Assembly: GCA_024196135.1 (NCBI GenBank)
Contig: JAMQCK010001018.1
Coordinates: 1 to 12,995 of the forward strand
Source: Pleurotus ostreatus/Saccharomyces cerevisiae fusant
Taxonomy: Eukaryota > Opisthokonta
Reading direction: 5' to 3'
Length of the DNA: 12,995 bases
Shown here: piece after piece, positions 1-7,900 of the stretch
Position numbering within the stretch: the stretch's first letter is position 1
Layout of the letters: every line of letters starts with the position of its first letter
Notes under the pieces: generated by a model
The model's database searches: none
The model's input: only the letters and a program-made list of their open reading frames with translations
Told to the model about the DNA's origin: nothing
Translations under genes and position numbers: made by a program

Positions 1-911
1 ATTGCCCAGATGGGGCACAGCGATTGAATGCGTGAGCTTCGAGCCCAAGCCTCGGATATTCAGACGCACGTCATGGCAAAGTCTCTTGAGTCTTTTTGTG
101 ACGCTCGGCGCATGGGAGACTATGACCGGGCGAGCCCGAGCGAGGCTGCGGCCTGGATACCCGCGCGTTCATAAGAGGCCTTCTGCGGCTAAGTCCTCCT
201 TGAATCCGGACTTCCTTCTCGCCACGCCTCGTACCCTGGGCCTGTTCGTTGGTCAGTAGCCGGTGGGTGTAACTGGGAGGCTGGCGTAAGCAATCGGATA
301 TGAGTTGGAGTAAGCGACCGGGTATGACTGAGTCAAATTTCGTTCTACGGCAAAGGTGACAGAAGAGAGTTCCATTGTACTCGGCGCCGGACGAACTGGA
401 AGAATTCGAACTTCGGCTCGTCACGCTTTCATGGTCCGGACTTTGCCGGGATCTCGGTTTGAATTGGCCAGTAAATTATGTGCTGGGTTGGATGTCCGCC
501 GAGAATCTGTGCACCTCCAGCGACACTTCCGACTCGGCAAGGGGAAAGAGTGCTCACGCCGTAGACCGGCAAGCATATCAACAGTACTGAGCCTCTACGC
601 AGAGCCTTTACGCAGCAACATAGTTTCTGGCCCCTTGCTTACTTGCTTTCATGGTCTGCTCGCTCAACAAAAAAAGAAGGAACACTCTCTACCACCCGCT
701 ACATCTAACAAGGGCAAGACACTTTGTTGGATGTTTGCAGGAATTGCTAGTGAGGCCGCGCTATGGTCTATTTGGTGCAGTAGGTCCCAGAGGTCGCACG
801 ATTCGGGCCGAAGTCCTGACGCACGGGCGCCTAATTCTCAGGCTTGCCTCCTACCAGCATCCTACAACCTCTCGCGCGCGCCCTGCCGTGGTTGACTCAT
901 CTGGAGTACCT
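1..911. other. No recognisable gene; upstream region of the RING-CH gene
   Basis: I see no coding sequence I can defend here. Open frames exist on both strands, but their translations are Arg/Ser/Pro-rich, have no known motif and look like GC-rich chance frames. The frame that is open from 651 runs into exon 1 of the RING-CH gene, so an upstream start at 651 cannot be excluded; it would add 87 mostly basic residues. A degenerate 24-bp tandem repeat sits at 286-333. The right part presumably carries the RING-CH promoter, but I see no clear TATA box. Confidence 0.5.
286..333. repeat. Imperfect 24-bp tandem duplication
   Basis: Two adjacent units, 286-309 and 310-333, both begin GTAAGC and follow the pattern GTAAGC-rAyCGGrTATGAsT with a few substitutions. 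It is short, non-coding as far as I can tell, and of no known role. Confidence 0.5.
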
Positions 912-2584
912 ATGGCAGCATCAACATTTGGCTCTGATATACGCGTGGAACAGCTCAGAGTGAGAGCAGTAGATCGCCACCGAGCCCGCATTGACACTGC
1001 ATAGCGCCGAACATGCTTTATATGCCAGCAGGAGGAAACGTTCGACGGTGCGTACCATAGAGGACCGTGAACCCACGCATTGATTTCGCTTCAGCTAGCA
1101 GCAACCCATCCAATGCCTGGGCCCACCCATGTCGCTGCACACTGCTCGCGCATCGCACCTGCCTCGTGAACTGGATCAACGCCGTCCATCTCCCTAAAGC
1201 CCCGGACCCGTACAAGATGGAGGTTCGCTGTCCACAATGCAACGAGGTGTACACCTTCGCTGTCAATGATAGTGCGCCCTCTCGATTGCTCAAGGTCCTC
1301 GATCTGGGCAATAGGATCGTCGAGGGATGCATCCAGGTTGGCATGAGGGCGTTGGTGGTCGGGGCGATATTGTCTTTTGGGCGATGTGAGTGAACACTAC
1401 ACTCTTCCTCCGCACCATCTCACCCATACCCACAGCAATATACACCGTCTTCATCGCCTACGGCGCCGCCTCCATCCGCCTCTACATCGGCGAAGAGTGC
1501 GTCCATCCCCGCCCCCACCCACCCCTACTCACTAACCCTCCCCCCACCCAGAATGTACCAAATCCTCCTCTCCGACGACACCCTCGTCTGGCCCTGGGAG
1601 GCCTTCATCCGCCTCCCCTGGATCCCCCTCAACGCCCTCCTCGGCTCCTACCTCTCCATCGCCAACATCCTCTGGGACCCCCTCCCCGCCTTCCTCATCT
1701 GGCCCGCCTCCACCGCGGCCGCGCATCGCACCGTGCGGCGGACCCTGATGTCTTTCGGTCGCGCGGACGCATTTCCGCGCGGCGCGACCGCGGCGTGGCC
1801 GCCGTCGCCCGGCTTCGTGCATTTTTTGGGTATCCCGGGCGCGAGGTTTGGGTATTCGCTCGTTAGGGGAAGGATGATTAGACGGATCGCGGGCTTGCCG
1901 AGGCGAGAGAGTACTGCGGAGAACGCATTGCGGCAGCTCGTCGAGGATGAGGACTCGGACAGCGAGGGAGAGGGTGAAGGGGACGGAAACGACGAGGCGG
2001 ATGAGGCGGTGGCGCTACAGCGAAGACGTGGCCGCACCGACTGGCTCGCGCGCCTCGGCCACTCCCTCCTCACGCCGTTCTACGCGAACGGGATGGGTTG
2101 GGTGCTTGGCGAAGCTGCGAGGCATGCGTCATGGTTAAAGACGGGGCTGGGGATTAAGCCAGCGCTGGACCCGTTCGCGGTGGTGCCGGCGCCGGTGCTC
2201 ACACCTCTCGATTTTTGGAAGACGGCGGGCGACTCCTGGATGACGGGGACGGGGAGGGGGGAGGATGTGAGCTCGATCACGGCGTTCTTCCGCGCCTTTT
2301 GGGGCGGGACGGGGTTGTGGGCGAGTGCGGATCCGGTGTGGTTTCGAAATATACTGGGTTTGGGTATTTTCATGGTGGTACGTAAAACACGCCTTTCATT
2401 ATCCCTCCCTCCTTTAACTGACGACCACCCCAAGGCGAAGGATGCGCTATACGCATTACACCTCCGATACGCGCTGAGGGAACTCCGCTCGCGAAAGATC
2501 ATCAGCCGCGACTTTGGGAACGTAGACAGGAGTACGTTGGACTTGATACCACGGGATATGGCGCCGCGATGTCTTGATGGATGA
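912..2584 (+). CDS. RING-CH (MARCH-like) membrane E3 ubiquitin ligase
   Basis: Spliced model: 912-959, 1005-1047, 1095-1385, 1436-1496, 1552-2377, 2435-2584; 1419 nt, 472 aa, with phases agreeing at every junction. The N-terminal C4HC3 RING-variant domain has C20-x2-C23, C43-x-C45, H50-x2-C53 and C76-x2-C79, with the CTLLAH and CPQCNEVY signatures seen in fungal RING-CH proteins. Hydrophobic stretches at about residues 108-143, 169-198 and around 405-425 suggest a multi-pass membrane protein. An Asp/Glu/Ser-rich cytosolic-type segment lies near 278-300. Family knowledge: such proteins bind an E2 and ubiquitinate substrates at membranes; MARCHF5 and yeast Ssm4/Doa10 are distant examples. Substrate and organelle cannot be told from sequence. 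The ATG at 912 was chosen because it puts the RING close to the N-terminus; an in-frame ATG at 651 is the alternative. The gene is convergent with the small-protein gene downstream. Confidence 0.86.
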
Positions 2585-2802
2585 ATCCTCGAGCGTGCCT
2601 TCGTGGATGATTGCGAGCTTACACTGTCTTCCTCCTTGATCGCTTTCTTGCAATCGTTGCGTATGCAATCCCGGTCGTCAGCATGTGCGCGCCTTGTCGC
2701 GCATAGCTCTTGTTCATCCAATGTTATACAGTTCCATGGTAGGTACAATTCAAGTGTCCTTCGTTCTCTTCCTCCCCGTCCCTTATCCCCTCTCCAACCC
2801 CC
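2585..2802. other. Convergent 3'-flanking region between two genes
   Basis: This 218-bp gap separates the stop of the RING-CH gene (+) from the stop of the first small Gly-rich gene (-). It must contain both 3' ends. No canonical AATAAA is seen. It holds one copy of a motif (2713-2731 with GTACAATT at 2743-2750) that recurs downstream of the paralogue's stop codon. Confidence 0.55.
2713..2750 (-). promoter_or_regulatory. 3'-flanking motif shared by the two paralogues, copy 1
   Basis: Plus-strand TTCATCCAATGTTATACAG (2713-2731) followed after 11 nt by GTACAATT (2743-2750). In sense orientation the element lies about 50 nt after the stop codon of the gene at 2803-3396. A copy with one mismatch in the 19-mer lies at the matching place behind the paralogue (3926-3960). 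It may be a 3' UTR or 3'-end-formation element; its role is inferred only from conservation between duplicates. Confidence 0.5.
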
Positions 2803-3396
2803 TCACGACTTATCCGCCACCGGGAACTCTTTTCCCGTCGTGCTCTTGTACCCCCTCCGGATCGCGTCCGAGATCTGCTCATCCTTCGCCTGCTCGAGCG
2901 CGGACTCGTTGGTTTGTGGGCCCTGCCCGAGGACGTGCTCTTGGACCCAGTCGACGCCTGGGGGTGAGGTTAGGTGGGGTGAGGAGGGGCGAGGGGGGTA
3001 GGGAAGGGTGAAGGAGGGGAGGGGAGAGGGGAAGTCCGGGAGGGGGGAATGGGGGGAATGAGTGTGGAGGAAAGGAGGGGGAGGGGAGGAGGGAGGAATG
3101 AGAAGGGCGAGAGTGAGTAAAGGAAGGTAATGGGGGAGTGGGGGAGTGGGAGGGGAAAGGAGCGTGAAATGAGCTGCTACTAACCCTTATCAAGCGCGTC
3201 TACCAAACACTGGTCAGCCATCTCGTCCCTACACGCATCAACCCTCCCACTCACCCTCCTTCTTCTCCCCCGACTGCCCCCCGCCGAGCCCGTTGTTGAT
3301 CTTGTCCATGAAGCCGCCGCCGCCAGAGTGTGACTGCTGCGAGGTGGCGGACTGCTCGGAGGTCTTGTTCTTGTTGAGGCTGTTGAGGAAGTCCAT
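2803..3396 (-). CDS. Small Gly-rich hydrophilic protein, paralogue 1 (unnamed Dikarya family)
   Basis: Minus-strand exons 3396-3255, 3199-3185 and 2957-2803; 312 nt, 103 aa. The protein starts MDFLNSLNKNK, has a Ser/Gln stretch, then a Gly run with GGGGFMDKINNGLGGG, then DALDKGVDW, and ends with KDEQISDAIRRGYKSTTGKE. There are no Cys residues, no membrane segment and no signal peptide; it is probably soluble and partly disordered. I recall similar short proteins in many ascomycetes and basidiomycetes, usually annotated as hypothetical or stress-related, so I give no function. The middle exon is only 15 nt (ACGCGCTTGATAAGG) and both its introns are phase 1. Intron 1 is 55 nt; intron 2 is 227 nt and almost purely pyrimidine on the sense strand. 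The neighbour at 3997-4404 is a tandem copy in the same orientation. The start is the first ATG, and both copies begin MDFL. Confidence 0.86.
2958..3184 (-). repeat. 227-nt polypyrimidine intron (polypurine on + strand)
   Basis: This is intron 2 of paralogue 1. From about 2961 to 3170 the plus strand is nearly all G and A, with dozens of G-runs of three or more, and so it is C/T on the sense strand. The donor is GTTAGT (minus, 3184) and the acceptor is CCCCCAG (minus, 2958). The homologous intron in the neighbouring paralogue is only 62 nt, so this one has probably grown by slippage of a GGGGA-like microsatellite. The mirror-like purine tract could adopt triplex or G-quadruplex structure on the template strand. 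Confidence 0.75.
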
Positions 3397-3503
3397 GGTG
3401 GGTTGGGGTGGGGTGTGTGTTCGTGAGTGTACAGAAGTCAGGTCGTTCGTGGGTGTGGTCGTTGGGTGAGTGATTGTGAAGGCACCCTGCTGACGACGCG
3501 CCA

Positions 3504-3516
3504 GCTATAAGAGCGC
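3504..3516 (-). promoter_or_regulatory. Probable core promoter of paralogue 1 (TATA-like)
   Basis: The plus strand reads CTATAAGAGCGC (3505-3516), which gives CTTATAG on the coding (minus) strand about 109 bp upstream of the ATG. The identical 12-mer occurs about 100 bp upstream of the paralogue's ATG but in the opposite orientation. The orientation here is less favourable for a minus-strand TATA box, so this call is tentative. Confidence 0.4.
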
Positions 3517-3687
3517 CGGTGGGGTGGTGACGTTCCCATGCATCATCGCCCTTGGCATTCGTGTAGCGGGCAACTCGGTGTGCATTGGAGGCGCTCCGCG
3601 CGCTACTGGCGTCAGGCGATGCGTACTCGACCCCTGGTTACGCCGGTGCTGCGCCCTGGAGGAAGGGCGATGCGGCAGGATGTGCGG

Positions 3688-3695
3688 TGACGTCA
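3688..3695. promoter_or_regulatory. CRE-type palindrome TGACGTCA
   Basis: A perfect 8-bp CRE/ATF palindrome lies about 290 bp upstream of the start of paralogue 1. In fungi such sites are bound by Atf1/CREB-type bZIP factors in stress responses (family knowledge). Binding here is inferred from sequence only. Confidence 0.35.
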
Positions 3696-3925
3696 GGGAG
3701 CGGGGAATTCGAACTTGGTAGGCGTCGGCCGTGCGTGTTTGTTCGTTCGAGGAGGGTGCGCCGTTCGACGGTCGTGGTCGGGCTCAACAAGTTCTGGCAG
3801 GGTATACAACCTCCTCTCTGGCTTTCTTGGATGTCTGTCAGAGTATCACCGTAGCTTCTCCTACTTCTTTGCAAGGCTCACGCAGAGCAAGTCCAAGCTT
3901 CGAGTTCAACACGACGAGCGCGTTA

Positions 3926-3960
3926 TTCATCCATTGTTATACAGATATAGTAGTACAATT
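3926..3960 (-). promoter_or_regulatory. 3'-flanking motif shared by the two paralogues, copy 2
   Basis: Plus-strand TTCATCCATTGTTATACAG (3926-3944) followed after 8 nt by GTACAATT (3953-3960), about 36 nt beyond the stop codon of paralogue 2 in sense orientation. It matches copy 1 at 18 of 19 positions in the first block and fully in the second, while the DNA around it has diverged. Confidence 0.5.
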
Positions 3961-3996
3961 CCGCATTGAGTCCTTCAGGTCACCCTCTCCAAAGAT

Positions 3997-4404
3997 CTAT
4001 TTATCCTGGATGGGGACATCCTTGCCCGTGGCGCTCTTGAAGCCCCGACGGATGCCGTCCGAGATCTGCTCGTCCTTCGCCTGCTCGACGGCGGACTCGT
4101 CGTTCTGCTGGCCCTGGCCCATGCGCTCTTGGGCGAAGTCGACGCCTGGGGGGGGAGGGGTTTGTCAGTGACGACGTCCGGGATGTGAGGCTTGCGCTTC
4201 TACTGACCCTTGTCGAGGGCGTCTGTGAGGGGTGGTCAGTGATGCAGTTCTCGAAGAGCACAGGGAAATCTGCTCACCCTCATTCTGCTCGCCCTTCTGA
4301 CCGCCGCCGAGGCTGTTGTTGGCCTTGTCCATGAGGCCGCCGCCGCCGCCGCCGTGGCGCTCCTGCGTCTCGTTGCCGGAAGACTTGCCCTTCAAGAAGT
4401 CCAT
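3997..4404 (-). CDS. Small Gly-rich hydrophilic protein, paralogue 2 (unnamed Dikarya family)
   Basis: Minus-strand exons 4404-4278, 4222-4208 and 4145-3997; 291 nt, 96 aa. It begins MDFLKGKSSGNETQER, carries a run of six Gly followed by LMDKANNSLGGGQ, then DALDKGVDFAQERMGQGQQ, and ends with KDEQISDGIRRGFKSATGKD and a Lys before the stop. It matches paralogue 1 along the whole C-terminal half and in the MDFL start, but its N-terminal linker is shorter and different. It has the same 15-nt micro-exon (ACGCCCTCGACAAGG) and the same intron phases; the introns here are short (55 and 62 nt). It lacks Cys, signal peptide and membrane segments. Function is unknown to me; a stress-linked soluble protein is plausible from family memory. 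A well-formed TATA box lies about 100 bp upstream. It is divergent from the Apc8-like gene, with 571 bp between the two ATGs. Confidence 0.88.
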
Positions 4405-4499
4405 GATAGTAGACTACGGTTGTTAGTTGGTGGTGGGTGGGTGTTCAGAGTGGGTCGTGAAGAGTCGGTGGGTTGTTGGACTCTTCAGCTCAAAGCACC

Positions 4500-4511
4500 G
4501 CGCTCTTATAG
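4500..4511 (-). promoter_or_regulatory. TATA box of paralogue 2
   Basis: The minus strand reads CTATAAGAGCGC from 4511 to 4500, about 100 bp upstream of the ATG at 4404. This gives a consensus TATAAG in the right orientation. The same 12-mer occurs, inverted, in the promoter of paralogue 1. Confidence 0.55.
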
Positions 4512-4864
4512 GGATGGATTACGGGGGTTGGTGACGACTTCAGGCGTACCAACACGCATCATAGTCTCCTCACGGCATGAACATGGGCGTCGTTTGCTAC
4601 GTAGCCAGCAATCTCCATAGAATAGAGTTGAGTGCTCGTGGTGATGAGGCACTGGTTACGGCCAGATTGCGCCAGGACTTCAGTCATGCTATGCCAGGAG
4701 TCAGGGAACTTACTGCAGGAGGGTCACAAGGAGGTGGACATGAAGCTATGTTGAGGGGGTTGAAGTCAACTGTTCAACCGGGCGATGTGTGAATCTGTAG
4801 GTCCACGCCCGGCAGTCGCCGAAAACGTGACCCGGCACGCGGATCGCACGGCGCGTGATGTCAA

Positions 4865-4903
4865 GACGCGTCCTTCGCGTCTTGTCTCAAACTTCGACGC
4901 GTC
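4865..4903. promoter_or_regulatory. Paired MCB-like boxes (ACGCGT) upstream of the Apc8-like gene
   Basis: Two perfect GACGCGTC palindromes lie at 4865-4872 and 4896-4903, with a TTCGCGT between them, about 75-110 bp upstream of the ATG at 4976. ACGCGT is the Mlu I cell-cycle box bound by MBF (Mbp1/Swi6) in fungi (established knowledge). Several single ACGCGT sites occur elsewhere in this GC-rich window, so one alone would mean little; it is the pair in a promoter that is suggestive. Confidence 0.4.
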
Positions 4904-4975
4904 TGGCGTCAGTTGATGCCCTCGAGCTCGAAATCTGGGAAAAGATAATCTATAATACCCTCCGGGGCGAACACA

Positions 4976-7900
4976 ATGTCCACCGACCCCCTCCCATCCT
5001 GGATAAGAGAACTCCGGCTCTCAATCAAAGAGTCCTCCGAGCGCGGGTTGATTGTTTCTACGAAATGGTACGTACTTGCCATATGTGTGAAGTAAATCGC
5101 GATACATATCTGAGCGCAGGGCAACAGACATGCTCAATGCTATCCCGCCGGAGCGGCGAAGAGCGGCGGGTGGCGGGGCGGAGGACCTGAGTATGCGGAT
5201 GCAGAGTAAGTCTAGTTCAGTGTGCGAAAGGAGTCTAGTACGCAGTGTGATCCCAAAATGCGAAGGGATTCCATCATGCGGAGATAGCTCGCATACTCTC
5301 TCTCCCACTCGCATATCAGCGCGTATACGCGGCTCGCTTTCTCTGTCTCTCTTCCCCATATTCGCGAACCATCTTTCTCTTCCCACAGCCCATACGAACC
5401 GTCTGGCTCAACCATAATCCCAGACACAGACATCTCCGACCCCGAAGATCAGGAGGAGGAAGACTTCTTTGCCTACGCCCGCCAGGTGTTCGACGCGAAG
5501 GAGTTCCAGCGCGTGGCGACGATCTTGCGGGACTGCGAGAGCCCGAAAGCTGTGTTTCTCCGGTTGTATGCGCGGTATCTGGAGAGTGAGAGGGTAGCGC
5601 AGCTGCAGTGGTGGAAGCTAAGCAGTAAGTGTGCTCTATTGAGACGTTGAGGTGCCGACCGCTGAACCTTTGTGTGCCACCCGCCTATATCGAACAGCTT
5701 CCCGCGAACAGCCGCCCGCACCGATTAACAATGACCTTCACGAGTTGTTGGAGTTTACGACTAAATCGGAGGATCCATGGATACTCTTTTTGTAGGTCTT
5801 TTCGGCGCATATATGCGGCACCAGATGCTAATCTCGCGCAGGAAAGGAATCATTTACTACCGACTATCTCGTCGTCATGATTGCATGCGCGCCGCGCTCG
5901 CGTCTGTCGCTACTCGGCCATGGAATTGGTCTGCCTGGGAGCTGCTCTGCTCCGCCATCCAGACGTATGCTGAGGTCTGTTTCCTTATATCACTTGGTCC
6001 TTTTTTCCCTTTCTTGTGTTGGTGTTGGCAAAAAGAGACTGTTTATTGGCGAGGATAGAATGCCGGCGATGATAGAACTGACGCCTCCTCCCTAAGCTCG
6101 ACCACGTCCTCACCACCCTCCCCCTCGACCCCAAGCACCCCATGTCCATCTGCTTCCGCGTCAAGGTCGCGAACGATTTCTACAACTCGGGCCAGGGGGA
6201 CTTCAACGCGGTGTGCGCGTTGCGCAAGATGTACTTTTGTAATAGTACGTGGCTAGCGGGGCAGGCGGCGAGGGTGTTGTTGAATACGAGAGGTGGGTGA
6301 GGGTTTTATTCTGTTGGGTGTGGGATGGGGAGCTAGAGGGAGATGGTCGATGAGTGAAGCTCGCTCGACGCGAGTGAAACTCCACCGACGGAAGTTCTTC
6401 ATCTATCGCAAACTACGCTCATCCACCGCACCTACTTACCCACGCCCCCAGACCTCTCCGACGCCGAAAAGCAGTTCGACTCCAACCTCGCCGCCGAGCC
6501 CTTCCGCCTCGACGACATCGACGCGCACGCGAGCACGCTCTGGCTCGCGAACAAGAAGGCGCGCATCGCGGAGCTGGCGGCGCATTTCGCGGGCGCGCCG
6601 CAGGATCGGCCGGAGTACTATTGCTTGATGGGTGGGTGGTTGGTTCGTTTGCTTTGCGGCGTTATCCCAGGTCACGACTATGGACTTGAAAATGGATACT
6701 TGACTGATGGACGCTTGAGGGAGTTGATCGAGATCGACTAACCCACCCTGCCCCAGGCAACCACTACTCCGCGCGCAAAGAGCACGAGAAGGCCGTCCGC
6801 GCCTTCCGCAAGGCGACCTATCTGGACCGAACTTACGGCGCGGCGTGGACGCTCATGGGGCACGAGTACTACGAAATGGCGAACTACCATGCGGCGATTG
6901 AGTCGTATAGGCGGGCGATTGGTGCGTATATTCTCGTTCCGTGCGGGCCGGAATAACAGAACCGTTGCATGTGGCGGCACAGCGAGGAGCTGTATGGCAG
7001 CACCTCGATTGATTGGACGCTCATAATTGTACAGACGTGAACGCGAAGGACTACCGCGCCTGGTCTGGCCTGGGGCGCTCGTACTCGGCGCTGAAGCTAC
7101 ACATCTATGCGATTTATTATAATAGGAAGTCGACGGAGATCAAGTATGTTTGTTTGGTAATCCTAGAAGGTCTTTGCTTAGTGTCTAACGATTCACATAG
7201 ACCTGGCGACGCGCGCTCGTGGATGGAGCTAACAGGAGCGTTCGAGGAAGTGAGCAAGTGAGTGTTCTTGCTTTGGGCGTACTCCTACGCGTAATCCTTC
7301 GTGAGAACGAGGACAAGCTCGATCCCCTATCGGCCCGTCCGCTAACGCCCCTCCTCCAGATACCGCGACGCAGCCGCCTGCTGCCGCCGCGCCATCGGCC
7401 TCGACCCGGATCCTGAGAACGGCATAAGGCATCGCTACAAGCTGGCTTGGTATCACAAGCGCGCCGGCGACCACCAGCAAGCGCTGGAGACGTACTTGGA
7501 GATCGTCAAGATTTGCAGGGAGAATCGTGAGTGTCCTCGTCGCCCTCATCGTCCCCATTACGCGTACTCACAACTACGCTCACCACGCACACAGACAACC
7601 TCATGCGCCTGAAAGAAAACATCCAGTCCATTATCGCCTTCGCCGAGCTGCAGATGACACACGAAAGCTCGTTCGGCAACATCGTCGACGCGTACATCAT
7701 CCTCAAGAATGCGCCCAACCCTGAGGTGAGTTGTCCAGAGTCCTTCCCCACTCCTTCCAACATCTTCTGTCCCTTTCTCCTTCGCCTTCGTCTCACCTGG
7801 CCTTCGTCGCTGCTTTGGCCGCAGTCCTTTACAACTATCACCCCTTTACACTTTTCGCTCACTCCACCCCAGGACGTCCCCCTCCCCCGCGCCACCTCCA

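Larger units (their letters stand above)
3397..3996. other. Non-coding region between the two paralogues (promoter of paralogue 1)
   Basis: No gene is recognisable in these 600 bases. Going upstream from the ATG of paralogue 1 it holds a GT-rich leader, a TATA-like core around 3504-3511, a TGACG half-site at 3528-3532, a CCCCT (STRE-like) at 3631-3635 and a full TGACGTCA palindrome at 3688-3695. The right end contains the 3'-flanking motif of paralogue 2. Confidence 0.6.
4405..4975. other. Divergent promoter region: paralogue 2 (-) and Apc8-like gene (+)
   Basis: I see no coding sequence in these 571 bases. The left part holds the TATA box of the minus-strand gene (about 4500-4511), a TGACG half-site at 4532-4536 and an AGGGG (STRE-like) at 4754-4758. 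The right part holds two GACGCGTC palindromes close to the start of the Apc8-like gene and an AT-rich CTATAATAC stretch just upstream of its ATG. Confidence 0.6.

Noticed and set aside
71..424. 117-codon minus-strand open frame near the left end
   Set aside because: The Ser- and Arg-rich translation has no motif, and no splice-linked partner exon was found. A partial gene running off the left edge cannot be excluded but is not supported.
395..425. tRNA B-box-like AGTTCGAATTC (minus strand); also near 3705-3716
   Set aside because: The T-arm cannot be closed with five pairs around a seven-base loop at either place, and no A box or acceptor stem is found at the right distance.
1532..1822. Gly/Glu-rich minus-strand frame opposite the RING-CH exons
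   Set aside because: It is the antisense of a C/T-rich intron and a Pro/Leu-rich exon; the composition explains it fully.
2080..2748. 222-codon minus-strand open frame
   Set aside because: It is antisense to exons 5 and 6 of the RING-CH gene, whose plus-strand frame has clear domain support and fitting splice sites.
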